Source of the DNA: Actinomycetota bacterium
Lineage (GTDB): Bacteria > Actinomycetota > Thermoleophilia > BMS3ABIN01
NCBI GenBank assembly: GCA_016235065.1
Contig: JACRMB010000007.1
Coordinates: 62,001-126,000, forward strand
Length of the DNA stretch: 64,000 nt
Direction: 5' to 3'
Of the stretch, positions 17,512-25,803 are shown piece by piece (the first letter of the stretch is position 1; each line of letters begins with the position of its first letter). Position numbers and translations under genes: made by a program. The notes beneath the pieces were generated by a model. It was not told the DNA's origin, ran no database searches, and was given only the letters and a program-made list of their open reading frames with translations.

Positions 17512-18605
17512 AAAATCAATCTGATATCACCAGGCTCCGCCTGATCAATCAGCAGATCGCACTAGCGAAGAATAATAAGGTGGAGAATGTAGTCGCCGCG
17601 CTCGGGGCGATCCAGGCCCAGGACTATGCGGGTGCGCTCTGGGCTGTCGGCCTGCGAACGGGAAGCGGTACCGAGGCGGCAGTCGAACAGGCGCTGTCTG
17701 ACCGCAAGATCATCCGCACCTGGCCGATGCGGGGCACCCTTCATTTCGTGGCAGCGGCGGACGTTCGCTGGATGCTCGCCCTTCAACGGGAGCGCATCAT
17801 CGCCAAAGCCGCTGCCCGACACCGGCAGCTGGAGCTCGATGAGACGACATTCGCTCGCGCCGCCGAGCTGCTTATGGCTGCGCTGCATGGGGAAAAAAAG
17901 ATGACCCGCAGTGAGCTATATGAGGTCCTGGTGCGGGCCGGGATCTCTACCGCGGGCCAGCGTGGCTATCACATCCTGTGGCGGCTGGGGCTCGAAGCGC
18001 TCATCTGTTTCGGAACGCCTCAGAGCAAACAGCAGACGTTCGTCCTGCTTGACGAATGGGTGCCAGATACCAGGATATTGGAGCGTGAGGAAGCCCTGGA
18101 GGAGCTCGCCCATCGATATTTCACCAGCCGCGGTCCGGCCACGGTACAGGATTTCATCTGGTGGTCTGGGCTGAGAGCTGCGGATGCCCGGGCCGGACTG
18201 GAAATGAGCGCCTCCCATCTGGAAAAAATCGATGTGGATGGGAACAATTACTGGATGCCTCGGGAGTCGCCGCCCCGAGGGAGCGGGCGCAAGGCTTCGC
18301 AACTGTATCTCCTGCCCGGTTTTGACGAGTATCTGCTCGGATATAAGGATCGTACCGCAGCGCTGGTTCCGAGAAATTCAGCTCTAGTGGTTCCGGCAAG
18401 GAATGGAGTAATGAAACCCGTGATAGTGCTCGATGGAGTCGTGGCGGGCACCTGGAAGCGCGCTGTCAGGACGAATGATGTGCTGGTCACCGCGAGCCCA
18501 TTCAACTCCTTCAGCAGGGCTGAAGCCAGGGCGTTCGAAGCAGCTGCGGCGAGATATGGCGAGTTCCTGGGAATGCACGCCGAGGTATCGCGGTGGCGGC
18601 ACTGA
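17508..18605 (+). CDS. Winged-helix DNA-binding protein, AlkZ/YcaQ-like DNA glycosylase family
   Basis: 365 residues if started at CTG 17508. Upstream of the first conventional start (GTG 17580) the frame carries ITRLRLINQQIALAKN, the usual N-terminal block of this family, and CTG 17508 overlaps the upstream stop and follows GAGGTGTGAGAG, so CTG is the better start. Downstream blocks: IQAQDYAGALWAVGLRTG, RTWPMRGTLHFV, YLLPGFDEYLLGYKDR and the C-terminal VDGVVAGTWKR-like segment. Members unhook or excise alkylated bases; the neighbouring AlkD-like gene supports a role in alkylation repair. Catalysis for this copy is inferred. Confidence 0.78.
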   Translation: MKNQSDITRLRLINQQIALAKNNKVENVVAALGAIQAQDYAGALWAVGLRTGSGTEAAVEQALSDRKIIRTWPMRGTLHFVAAADVRWMLALQRERIIAKAAARHRQLELDETTFARAAELLMAALHGEKKMTRSELYEVLVRAGISTAGQRGYHILWRLGLEALICFGTPQSKQQTFVLLDEWVPDTRILEREEALEELAHRYFTSRGPATVQDFIWWSGLRAADARAGLEMSASHLEKIDVDGNNYWMPRESPPRGSGRKASQLYLLPGFDEYLLGYKDRTAALVPRNSALVVPARNGVMKPVIVLDGVVAGTWKRAVRTNDVLVTASPFNSFSRAEARAFEAAAARYGEFLGMHAEVSRWRH

Positions 18606-19312
18606 TGCCGCGGTCCGAGGAGATAATCAGAGAGCTGAAGGTGCTTGGCGATCCCGAGAGAGCGGAGCATTCGCGGCGATACTTCAAGACCGGCGTTGGT
18701 GAGTATGGCGAGGGTGATATATTCCTCGGTATCCGGGTTCCCGAAGTCAGGAAATGCGCCCGGAGGTTCTGGGATACCGGCCTCGAGGATGCACTGGAAT
18801 TGTTGAAGTCCCCTTACCATGAAGCAAGGCTGCTGTCGCTGTTCATGCTTGTCGCCAGGTATTCGAAAGCCGGCGACGCCGAAAAGGAGGCGATCTACCA
18901 GGCCTACCTGGACAACACGCGATATGTGAACAACTGGGACCTGGTGGACAGCTCGGCGTCCTACATCGTCGGTGACTTCCTTCTGAAGCGGGACAGGAAG
19001 ATCCTGTACAGGCTGGCCCTATCGAAGAGCCTGTGGGAGCGGCGGATAAGCATCATATCGACCTCCTGCTTCATCAGGGATGACGATTTCAGCGACACAC
19101 TGGCCATCTCGGAACTGCTTTTGCACGATCGTGAGGATCTCATCCACAAGGCCGCCGGCTGGATGCTGCGCGAGGTGGGAAACCGTGACATGGCGGTCGA
19201 AGAGGCGTTCCTGGCCAGACACTACCGGGAGATGCCGCGTACCATGTTGCGCTACGCCATTGAGAAATTTCCCGAGGAAAAGAGGCAGGCGTACCTGAAG
19301 GGAAGCATATGA
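18605..19312 (+). CDS. AlkD-like DNA alkylation repair protein
   Basis: 235 residues built of HEAT-like helical repeats. Family hallmarks: IFLGIRVPEVRKCARRF, the aromatic/acidic segment NNWDLVDSSASYIVGDFL, WERRISIISTSCFI, and HKAAGWMLREVGNRD near the end. AlkD glycosylases remove N3- and N7-alkylpurines. The ATG is chosen because it overlaps the preceding stop as TGATG; GTG 18593 is an alternative adding four residues. The stop in turn overlaps the next start (ATGA). With the AlkZ-like gene it makes a compact alkylation-repair pair. Confidence 0.85.
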   Translation: MPRSEEIIRELKVLGDPERAEHSRRYFKTGVGEYGEGDIFLGIRVPEVRKCARRFWDTGLEDALELLKSPYHEARLLSLFMLVARYSKAGDAEKEAIYQAYLDNTRYVNNWDLVDSSASYIVGDFLLKRDRKILYRLALSKSLWERRISIISTSCFIRDDDFSDTLAISELLLHDREDLIHKAAGWMLREVGNRDMAVEEAFLARHYREMPRTMLRYAIEKFPEEKRQAYLKGSI

Positions 19313-20244
19313 GCCTGAATACTGGCGTCAGATACGCGGCCCGCAGCAAGGTGGAGAGCGTGATGCTGGCGGTCATCACGCTGTTACTGGTCATGACGGC
19401 AGGCTGTGATCAAGACCAGGCTGATCAAGACAAGACCGGTACGCTGGATGGAATTACGGGAACCGCCGCCGACACTGGAGGGACGACAGCGGAAGGCGGC
19501 TGGTATCGGCCGCCACTGAATGTCACCTGGCAGTGGCAACTAAGGGGGAAGGTCAACACCGGCTACCGCGTGGAGATCTACGACATCGATCTTTTTGATT
19601 CACCGGAATCGTTGATAGACGAACTTCACTCTTCCGGCAGGAAGGTGATCTGTTATTTCTCCGCCGGCTCGTATGAGGACTGGCGGCCTGACGCGGCAGA
19701 ATTCTCACCGGGCGATCTCGGCAATACTCTCGAAGGGTGGGAGGATGAAAAATGGCTGGATATCCGTTCCCCGGGTGTCCGGCGCATCATGAAGCAGCGC
19801 CTGGATCTGGCGAAGCAGAAAGGGTGCGATGGCGTCGAGCCGGATAACGTGGACGGTTATAGCAACGACTCCGGCTTCGGCCTGAGCGCGGCAGACCAGC
19901 TTGCCTACAACCGTTTTATCGCAGAGGAAGCTCACAAGCGAGATCTTTCGGTCGGCCTAAAAAACGACCTCGATCAGGTAGAGCAGCTTGCCGGATTTTT
20001 CGACTTCAGCGTCAACGAGCAGTGCCATGAATATGACGAATGCGATCAGCTGGTATCCTTTATCAAGACGGGGAAGCCGGTATTGAATGCGGAGTATGAA
20101 GAGGATCTGATCAAGGATAGCGCCAGGCGCCGATTATTATGTGACGAGGCGACCGGGGAAGGATTCAGTACGTTGATCCTGCCGCTGGAGCTGGACGATT
20201 CTTACCGGTTCAGCTGTCAGTCCTTACAGGAAATGGGGAATTGA
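19309..20244 (+). CDS. GH114-like (endo-alpha-1,4-polygalactosaminidase family) lipoprotein
   Basis: 311 residues. After a signal peptide with lipobox MTAGC, the mature protein is a TIM-barrel of the GH114/TM1410 family: WQWQLRGKVNTGYRVEIYDID, VICYFSAGSYEDWRPD, EKWLDIRSPGVRRIMKQRLD, GCDGVEPDNVDGY (acidic catalytic candidates), GLKNDLDQV and FSVNEQCHEYDEC. Family members cleave galactosaminogalactan-like polysaccharides. Secreted and anchored, it may trim an exopolysaccharide. Four-base overlap with the AlkD-like gene suggests cotranscription, though the functions are not obviously linked. Confidence 0.82.
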   Translation: MSLNTGVRYAARSKVESVMLAVITLLLVMTAGCDQDQADQDKTGTLDGITGTAADTGGTTAEGGWYRPPLNVTWQWQLRGKVNTGYRVEIYDIDLFDSPESLIDELHSSGRKVICYFSAGSYEDWRPDAAEFSPGDLGNTLEGWEDEKWLDIRSPGVRRIMKQRLDLAKQKGCDGVEPDNVDGYSNDSGFGLSAADQLAYNRFIAEEAHKRDLSVGLKNDLDQVEQLAGFFDFSVNEQCHEYDECDQLVSFIKTGKPVLNAEYEEDLIKDSARRRLLCDEATGEGFSTLILPLELDDSYRFSCQSLQEMGN

Positions 20245-20245
20245 A

Positions 20246-20419
20246 ATGAGCGGCGACCATCATCACCACCGGCGCCCGGCGCCCGGCGCCTTTTTCACCA
20301 ACTGGCGCGAGTCCGATCTTCCATTTGCGGCCAAGTTGCGCCTGACCTTTCGCAACCAGTGGATCAAGATCAGGCATGGACAGAGCTGCTGCGGCCACCA
20401 TGGCGAACCCGGATGCTGA
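20246..20419 (+). CDS. Small His/Cys-rich protein, conserved-looking
   Basis: 57 residues, starting 1 base after the GH114-like stop, with a site GGAAATGGGGAA upstream. It begins with a histidine run (GDHHHHRR), has a basic central part (KLRLTFRNQWIKIRHGQ) and ends in a compact metal-ligand-like tail SCCGHHGEPGC. I recall similar small proteins ending in CCG..G.PGC in several phyla, but no function is assigned. The tail, with three cysteines and two histidines, could bind iron-sulfur or zinc. Confidence 0.65.
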   Translation: MSGDHHHHRRPAPGAFFTNWRESDLPFAAKLRLTFRNQWIKIRHGQSCCGHHGEPGC

Positions 20420-20486
20420 CAGGTGGCCGATGAGTCCGGTCGGGACTCATGAGCGAAATGCAGGCTGAACATGTGATGGAGATGGC

Positions 20487-21170
20487 GTGAGAACGTTCGT
20501 CCTTGCGGACATCCACGGCGGCCACAGGGCTTTGCTGCAATGTTTTGAGCGTGCCGCTTTCGACTACGAGGCCGATCAGCTTATCTTTCTCGGCGACGCC
20601 ACGGATGTTTGGTCGCAATCGCCTGAGTGCGTTGCCGAGTTGATGGAGGTGCGGCAGCTCATCCATCTGATCGGCAACCACGATTTCTGGACCATGTCCT
20701 GGATGGCCTTTGGCGACAGGCCCGATTTATGGCTGAGCCAGGGCGGCCAGGCGACCATAGACGCCTATGAGCGCCAGGAATGGATCGAAAGCTGGCCGGT
20801 GCATCTGGATTATTTCCGGAGGGCGGGGCATTACCATCTGGATGGGAAGAAGCGGCTTTTCGTGCACGCCGGCATCGAGCCGGGCCTCGCGCTGAAGGAG
20901 CAGGAGGATGCGACTTTCTACTGGGACCGGGAGCTTTTCGATTTGACCACGGGAGTTCCGGGATACAGTGAGATATATATCGGCCACACGCCGACCATCA
21001 GCGTCGGCGTGACCACGCCCCTCAACTACGGCGACGGTGACAACATCTGGCGCGTCGATACCGGCGCCGGCTGGAATGGCAGGCTGTCGATCATGGATGT
21101 GGACACCAAGGAGTACTGGCAGTCGGATCCGCTTCCGGAGCTGTATCCGGATGAGCCGGGCAGGATGTGA
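20487..21170 (+). CDS. Calcineurin-like metallophosphoesterase
   Basis: 227 residues, GTG start. Metal-binding motifs appear in order: DIHGGHRAL (D-x-H), FLGDATDVW (GD-x-x-D), IGNHDFW (GNHD), an H in LFVHAGIEP and GHTPTISVG (GH-x-x). This is the Ser/Thr protein phosphatase / diadenosine tetraphosphatase type. The substrate could be a phosphoprotein, a dinucleotide or another phosphoester. The substitution GDAtD for the usual GDlvD is minor. Confidence 0.87.
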   Translation: MRTFVLADIHGGHRALLQCFERAAFDYEADQLIFLGDATDVWSQSPECVAELMEVRQLIHLIGNHDFWTMSWMAFGDRPDLWLSQGGQATIDAYERQEWIESWPVHLDYFRRAGHYHLDGKKRLFVHAGIEPGLALKEQEDATFYWDRELFDLTTGVPGYSEIYIGHTPTISVGVTTPLNYGDGDNIWRVDTGAGWNGRLSIMDVDTKEYWQSDPLPELYPDEPGRM

Positions 21171-21223
21171 ACACACTCGGGAAGGATGCGAAGGCAGCTG
21201 GGTAGTGTGCTTCAGGCAGGAGG

Positions 21224-21282
21224 TATGTGTCCCCTTAACTGGCAATTAAGTAATGTGTCCCGCAGGTTTTCCCGCAGGTTTT
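21224..21282. repeat. Short tandem repeats in an intergenic region
   Basis: Two exact tandem 12-mers CCCGCAGGTTTT are at 21259-21270 and 21271-21282, preceded by two copies of ATGTGTCCC (21224 and 21253) flanking TTAACTGGCAATTAA, a near palindrome. TGTCCC ends recall repeats associated with mobile elements, but no transposase is present. The region 21171-21424 has no convincing gene. Confidence 0.5.
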
Positions 21283-21424
21283 GGGGTGTTTCTTGCACCT
21301 CGTCCTGTTTCATTAGATAATCATTGAGTGGGTTTTCCATGGCCTTAAGGTTCGCTTTAAGGTCAATTTTCATGCAAAGGCTCCGTTTTAAAGCAATTTC
21401 GGCCCTGTCCGGAGGCTGCACCCG

Positions 21425-22270
21425 CTGGATATCCAGGAACTCAATTTAACTGCCAACCTGCTGCGCCAGGACGTCGTCAGCATGGTCGCCGAGGCCGGTT
21501 CCGGCCATCCCGGCGGCTCGCTTTCATCTACCGACATCGTCACGGCGCTCTTCTTCAATTCACTGAACCATCGTCCGGACGAGCCTAAATGGCCGGACCG
21601 GGACCGCTTTATCCTCAGCAAGGGCCACTGCGCCCCTATCCTTTATGCGGCTCTGGCACGCAGCGGTTATTTTCCGGTGGAAGATCTGCTGAACCTGCGC
21701 AAGATCGACTGCCATCTGCAGGGCCATCCCGACATGCATAAGACTGTGGGCGTTGAGATCTCCTCGGGCTCGCTGGGTCAGGGGCTCTCGGTCTCGGTGG
21801 GGATCGCGCTGGCCATGAGCCTCGATAACCTGCCGGGCCACGTCTTCACTCTCATGGGTGACGGCGAGTCCCAGGAGGGCGAGATCTGGGAAGCGGCCAT
21901 GGCCGCAGCTCATTACAAAGTCAGCAATCTCACAGGCATCGTGGACGCGAACGGCCTACAGATCGACGGATTCACCAAGGATGTCATGAATGTGGAACCG
22001 CTGGAAGCCAAGTATCAGGCCTTCGGCTGGACAACCCGCCAGATCGACGGCCACGACATGCAACAGATAATCGAGGCGCTCGACTGGAGCAGGTCCGTCG
22101 AAGGTCCGGCTGCGATCATAGCCAAGACCGTAAAGGGCAAGGGCGTGTCTTTCATGGAGAACCAGGCTGGCTGGCACGGAAAGGCCCCGGCTTCCGAGCA
22201 GAGGGAGCAGGCTCTGGCCGAACTCCGCGAGCAGGCTGAGACGCTGAGATCCAGCGCCGGGAAGGCATAA
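21425..22270 (+). CDS. Transketolase, N-terminal subunit
   Basis: Thiamine-diphosphate binding half of a split transketolase acting in the pentose phosphate pathway. Hallmarks: EAGSGHPGGSLSSTDIVTALF, SKGHCAPILYAAL, SSGSLGQGLSVSVGIAL and the ThDP motif GDGESQEGEIWEAAM through VDANGLQIDG. The first ATG (21482) would cut into the conserved N-terminal helix; CTG 21425 with GGAGG nine bases upstream yields DIQELNLTANLLRQDVVSMV, so CTG is proposed as the real start. The C-terminal subunit follows after three bases. Confidence 0.9.
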   Translation: MDIQELNLTANLLRQDVVSMVAEAGSGHPGGSLSSTDIVTALFFNSLNHRPDEPKWPDRDRFILSKGHCAPILYAALARSGYFPVEDLLNLRKIDCHLQGHPDMHKTVGVEISSGSLGQGLSVSVGIALAMSLDNLPGHVFTLMGDGESQEGEIWEAAMAAAHYKVSNLTGIVDANGLQIDGFTKDVMNVEPLEAKYQAFGWTTRQIDGHDMQQIIEALDWSRSVEGPAAIIAKTVKGKGVSFMENQAGWHGKAPASEQREQALAELREQAETLRSSAGKA

Positions 22271-22273
22271 GCA

Positions 22274-23224
22274 TTGAATAGCGAACTCAAACCAAGGGCA
22301 ACCCGCGAAGCATATGGCGAGGCCCTGCTCGAGCTGGGAAAACGCCATGGCGATGTCGTAGCACTCGACGCCGACCTTTCAGGCTCGACCATGAGCAAGC
22401 TGTTCGCCGCTGAGTTCCCGGAAAGATTCTTCAACGTCGGCGTCGCCGAAGCCAACATGATGAACATGGCGGCGGGATTCGTCATCGGCGGCAAGATCGC
22501 CTATGCCTCGACTTTTGCTGTTTTTGCGACCGGCAGGGCTTTTGACCAGGTGCGGCAGAGCATCGCCCAGCCGAATCTGCCGGTGCGAGTGGTCGCCAGC
22601 CACGGCGGCCTGACCGTGGGCGAGGATGGCTGTACTCACCAGTCGGTGGAGGACATCGGCCTCATGCGGCTGCTGCCCAACATGAGAGTCATCGTGCCTG
22701 CTGACTTCAATCAGACTTACGCCGCGGTGATGGAGAGCTACGACAAGCCGGGTCCCATGTATATCCGCACCGGCCGGCCGCTGACGCCTTTCCTTTATGA
22801 CGAACCGCCTGCGTCGCTCGGCAAGGGCGCTGACGTGCTTCGCGAGGGAACAGACATTTCGATCTTTGCTTGTGGCATAATGGTAGTCAAGGCGCTCGAG
22901 GCGGCGGAAGAGCTGAAAAAAAGGGATATCAGCGCCGAAGTGGTAAACGTTAGTGTCCTCAAACCAATCGACGTTGACACCGTCGCAGCCAGCCTGGCCA
23001 AGACCGGCAGGGCTGTGACAGCCGAGGAGCACAGTATAATCGGCGGCCTGGGAGACGCTGTGGCGGAAGTTGCCGCGGAGTATTGCCCGGTGAGGATGGG
23101 CCGCCTCGGAATCAAGGATGTGTTTGGAAAATCCGGCAAGCCGGACCAGCTTTTAGAGGAATTCCACCTGACTGCCGAGCATATGGTGGGGCTTGCCGAG
23201 CACGTGCTGGCAAGCGGAAAGTAA
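22274..23224 (+). CDS. Transketolase, C-terminal subunit
   Basis: Second half of the split enzyme, containing the pyrimidine-binding domain and the C-terminal Rossmann-like domain. Motifs: TREAYGEALLELGKRHGDVV with LDADLSGST, FNVGVAEANMMNMAAGFV (the ThDP-activating glutamate), SHGGLTVGEDGCTHQSVEDI and a C-terminal GGLGDAVAEV. It starts at TTG three bases after the N-terminal subunit stop. The 316-residue length fits the family. Confidence 0.94.
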   Translation: MNSELKPRATREAYGEALLELGKRHGDVVALDADLSGSTMSKLFAAEFPERFFNVGVAEANMMNMAAGFVIGGKIAYASTFAVFATGRAFDQVRQSIAQPNLPVRVVASHGGLTVGEDGCTHQSVEDIGLMRLLPNMRVIVPADFNQTYAAVMESYDKPGPMYIRTGRPLTPFLYDEPPASLGKGADVLREGTDISIFACGIMVVKALEAAEELKKRDISAEVVNVSVLKPIDVDTVAASLAKTGRAVTAEEHSIIGGLGDAVAEVAAEYCPVRMGRLGIKDVFGKSGKPDQLLEEFHLTAEHMVGLAEHVLASGK

Positions 23225-23417
23225 CACCGAAACAGGGGCCAGCGCCGGTTATATCGTCCGGCGGGCTTCGTTCACACAAAACCTTCCAGTTTTTCTCCTC
23301 GGGGCAAATAAATGTTAAGGTGCGGCCGAGGGTCGCGGACTGGATATAAGGAGACATGGCGGCTGCGGTCGACCGCCGCATGGGCAAGCTATATAAGCAG
23401 CAGACAAGAGGTAAGTA

Positions 23418-24095
23418 TTGATTAAATTTGAAAATGTCAGCAAGTTGTACGATCCGAATATCATCGGGCTCGAGGATGTCAACATCCACATCGAGCGCGG
23501 CGAGTTCTGCTTCCTTGTGGGGCACAGCGGTTCGGGTAAATCCACCTTCATCCGCCTGCTTCTCAAGGAGTTCGAGCCGACTGAGGGGACGATAACCGTA
23601 GCCGGCCGCAACCTGCAGCGCATGCGCCGCTCGGCGATGCCTTATCACCGCCGCAACCTCGGCTGCGTCTTCCAGGACTTCAAGCTCCTGCCCAACAAGA
23701 CAGTGGCGGATAATGTGGCCTACGCCCTCAGGGTGACCGGCCAGCCGGTGAGGAACATCCGGCGCAAGGTCCCCGAGATCCTGAACCTGGTCGGGCTGGG
23801 CGACAAGATGAACAATCTTCCGGACGAGCTTTCCGCCGGCGAGCAGCAGCGTGTCAGCGTGGCGCGCGCATTCGTTAACCATCCCTCCCTTCTGGTGGCC
23901 GATGAGCCCACCGGAAACCTGGATCCCGACACATCGGTCGGCATCATGCAGCTGCTGTACCGCATCAATCGCACCGGCACCACGGTGCTGATGGCCACCC
24001 ACGACCGCGAGATGGTGGACAAGATGCGCAAGCGGGTCATAGCGCTGGAAGACGGCAGGGTAATCCGAGACGAAGACAAGGGGCTGTACCGCTAA
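23418..24095 (+). CDS. ftsE: Cell division ATP-binding protein FtsE
   Basis: ATPase of the FtsEX complex, which at the division membrane activates peptidoglycan hydrolases. 225 residues, TTG start with AGAGG upstream. Walker A GHSGSGKST, signature LSAGEQQRVSVARA, Walker B LLVADEPTGNLD and H-loop MATHDREMVD. FtsX follows after one base. The gap from the transketolase gene (193 bases) holds no convincing gene. Confidence 0.96.
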   Translation: MIKFENVSKLYDPNIIGLEDVNIHIERGEFCFLVGHSGSGKSTFIRLLLKEFEPTEGTITVAGRNLQRMRRSAMPYHRRNLGCVFQDFKLLPNKTVADNVAYALRVTGQPVRNIRRKVPEILNLVGLGDKMNNLPDELSAGEQQRVSVARAFVNHPSLLVADEPTGNLDPDTSVGIMQLLYRINRTGTTVLMATHDREMVDKMRKRVIALEDGRVIRDEDKGLYR

Positions 24096-24096
24096 C

Positions 24097-24993
24097 ATGC
24101 AATTCAAATTCTTCTTCAACGAGGCCATCAACTCCCTGGTACGCAACTGGGTGATGAGCATGGCCGCCATAGTCACAGTCCTGGTCTCCATGTTCGTGCT
24201 GGGGCTTGGCCTGATCATGTTCTTCAACTTCGAGCACGCTATCAGCGACCTGCGCAACAAGCTTGAGGTCGAGGTATTCATTAAGAACACCGCCTCTCCT
24301 GACCAGATAAACGAGCTGGGCGACGAGATCCGCGCCATGCCCGAGGTCAAGGACGTCACTTTTGTCAGCAAGGAAGAAGCGCTGGAGCGCCTGCGCGAAA
24401 GCCTCAAAGGCCACGAGGACGTGCTGGATGCCCTCTCGGGCAATCCGCTGCCTCCGTCATACGAGATAACCCTCAAGGATCCACAGAAGATCGAGGATGT
24501 CGCCAGCCGGTTCTTTGAGAATCCGGTCGTCGACAATTCGCCGGGCACCCATGATGGCGTCAAATACGGCGGCGAGACTTCGGACCGGGTGCTTACTGTA
24601 ACGACCTACTTCCTCATCGGCGGCACCGGCTTTGTGGTGCTGCTGACCGTGGCTTCGGTGCTGCTCATCTCCAACACCACCCGGCTTTCCATCTTTGCCC
24701 GTCGCCGCGAGGTCGAGATCATGCGCCTCGTTGGAGCGACCAACTGGTTCATCCGCTGGCCGTTCGTCATGGAGGGTGTCTTCACCGGTATGGCCGGCGC
24801 CGCAGGCGCTGCGGTTCTGGTGATGCTCACAAACCGCTTCATAATCGAGAGCGTCGTCAACAAGATGCCATTCCTGCCTTTCAACTCTGAGTCGGTGCCC
24901 ATGTTCTCGTTGATCCTCCTGGTGATCCTGGGCGGGACGCTGCTTGGTTCCGTGGGTAGCGGCCTGGCGCTAAGGCGCTTCCTGAAGATCTAG
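24097..24993 (+). CDS. ftsX: Cell division protein FtsX
   Basis: Membrane partner of FtsE. 298 residues: N-terminal TM (residues about 20-45, NWVMSMAAIVTVLVSMFVLG), an extracytoplasmic loop of roughly 110 residues (LEVEVFIKNTASPDQINELG onward) that in relatives binds hydrolase regulators, then three TMs, with EIMRLVGATNWFIRWPF as the conserved cytoplasmic coupling loop. Size and topology are typical of Gram-positive FtsX. CtpA, often linked to ftsEX, lies about 6 kb downstream beyond an unrelated block. Confidence 0.95.
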   Translation: MQFKFFFNEAINSLVRNWVMSMAAIVTVLVSMFVLGLGLIMFFNFEHAISDLRNKLEVEVFIKNTASPDQINELGDEIRAMPEVKDVTFVSKEEALERLRESLKGHEDVLDALSGNPLPPSYEITLKDPQKIEDVASRFFENPVVDNSPGTHDGVKYGGETSDRVLTVTTYFLIGGTGFVVLLTVASVLLISNTTRLSIFARRREVEIMRLVGATNWFIRWPFVMEGVFTGMAGAAGAAVLVMLTNRFIIESVVNKMPFLPFNSESVPMFSLILLVILGGTLLGSVGSGLALRRFLKI

Positions 24994-24996
24994 TCC

Positions 24997-25728
24997 GTGG
25001 GACATCCGGACGAGAACGAGACCGCGCGCCGTGCCCTCTGTCTGGGGGCACTGGTCATGAGAGGCAAGTTCGAGTCCATCGCGGCTTCGGGCTCACCGCA
25101 CATGGTCACGGTTCATGAAGAACTCGCGACCCAGCTCAATATCTGGCTCGCAGACGAAGGCTTGATCTCAGCGCAGTCGACCCTGGAGAAACCACTGGTC
25201 AGCAAAGCACTGGGATCGTGGAGCCGCCAGGAGAACATCGATGTAGCCTGGCGCGCCAACTCGCTCGGCGTTATCCTCTGGGCGCTCTCGCAGTTCCAGG
25301 AGTTGCCGCCCTGGGATACCCAGTTCACTCCCCAGGAGACGATCAAGCCGCTCAATCTGTTCGCGCCGACGAAGGCGTTCCTGGAAAAGGCCAGCCTGCG
25401 GCCGGAGGCGGAAGTCGAGAAAGCCCGGGACCTCGCCGCCCTCTGGCACTGGCGCGCCCGCACGCGGCGCCTCCAGGATGAAGGGATCGAGCCCGAAGAA
25501 GGAAGCAGCCTGGCAGAGACAGTACGTGCCTCGGCGGCGGCGGCTTTTGAAAAAGGCGACATCCCCGAGCCGATCGACGATGACTTCCCGGTTTTCGGTA
25601 AAGCCTACGCCAGTCTCTCCCAGGAAGAACTCTCAGTCGCTACCTCGATAGCCATCGAGCGTCATTACGCCCTGAACTGGCTTTGCGGCTATTCCGCGGA
25701 CTGGGACAGCGTGCCGACAGATACCTGA
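24997..25728 (+). CDS. DUF4272 domain protein
   Basis: 243 residues, GTG start three bases after ftsX. The segments RRALCLGALVMRG, SWSRQENIDVAWRANSLGVI and LWALSQFQELPPWD are the conserved core of DUF4272, a cytosolic family of unknown function. DLAALWHWRARTRRLQDEG and LNWLCGYSADWDSVPTDT are also typical. No catalytic residues are known. Position suggests read-through from ftsEX but not a division role. Confidence 0.8.
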   Translation: MGHPDENETARRALCLGALVMRGKFESIAASGSPHMVTVHEELATQLNIWLADEGLISAQSTLEKPLVSKALGSWSRQENIDVAWRANSLGVILWALSQFQELPPWDTQFTPQETIKPLNLFAPTKAFLEKASLRPEAEVEKARDLAALWHWRARTRRLQDEGIEPEEGSSLAETVRASAAAAFEKGDIPEPIDDDFPVFGKAYASLSQEELSVATSIAIERHYALNWLCGYSADWDSVPTDT

Positions 25729-25803
25729 TCCAGCGGCACAGGGCGACCGGCCTGTTTAGCTCAATCACTTCAACAATCCGAAGCAGCCTGCCGTTAAAGC
25801 CGG

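Noticed and set aside
23112-24563. A 483-codon open frame antisense to ftsE and ftsX
   Set aside because: Shadow of high-GC codon use; low-complexity Ser/Arg content and no recognisable domain.
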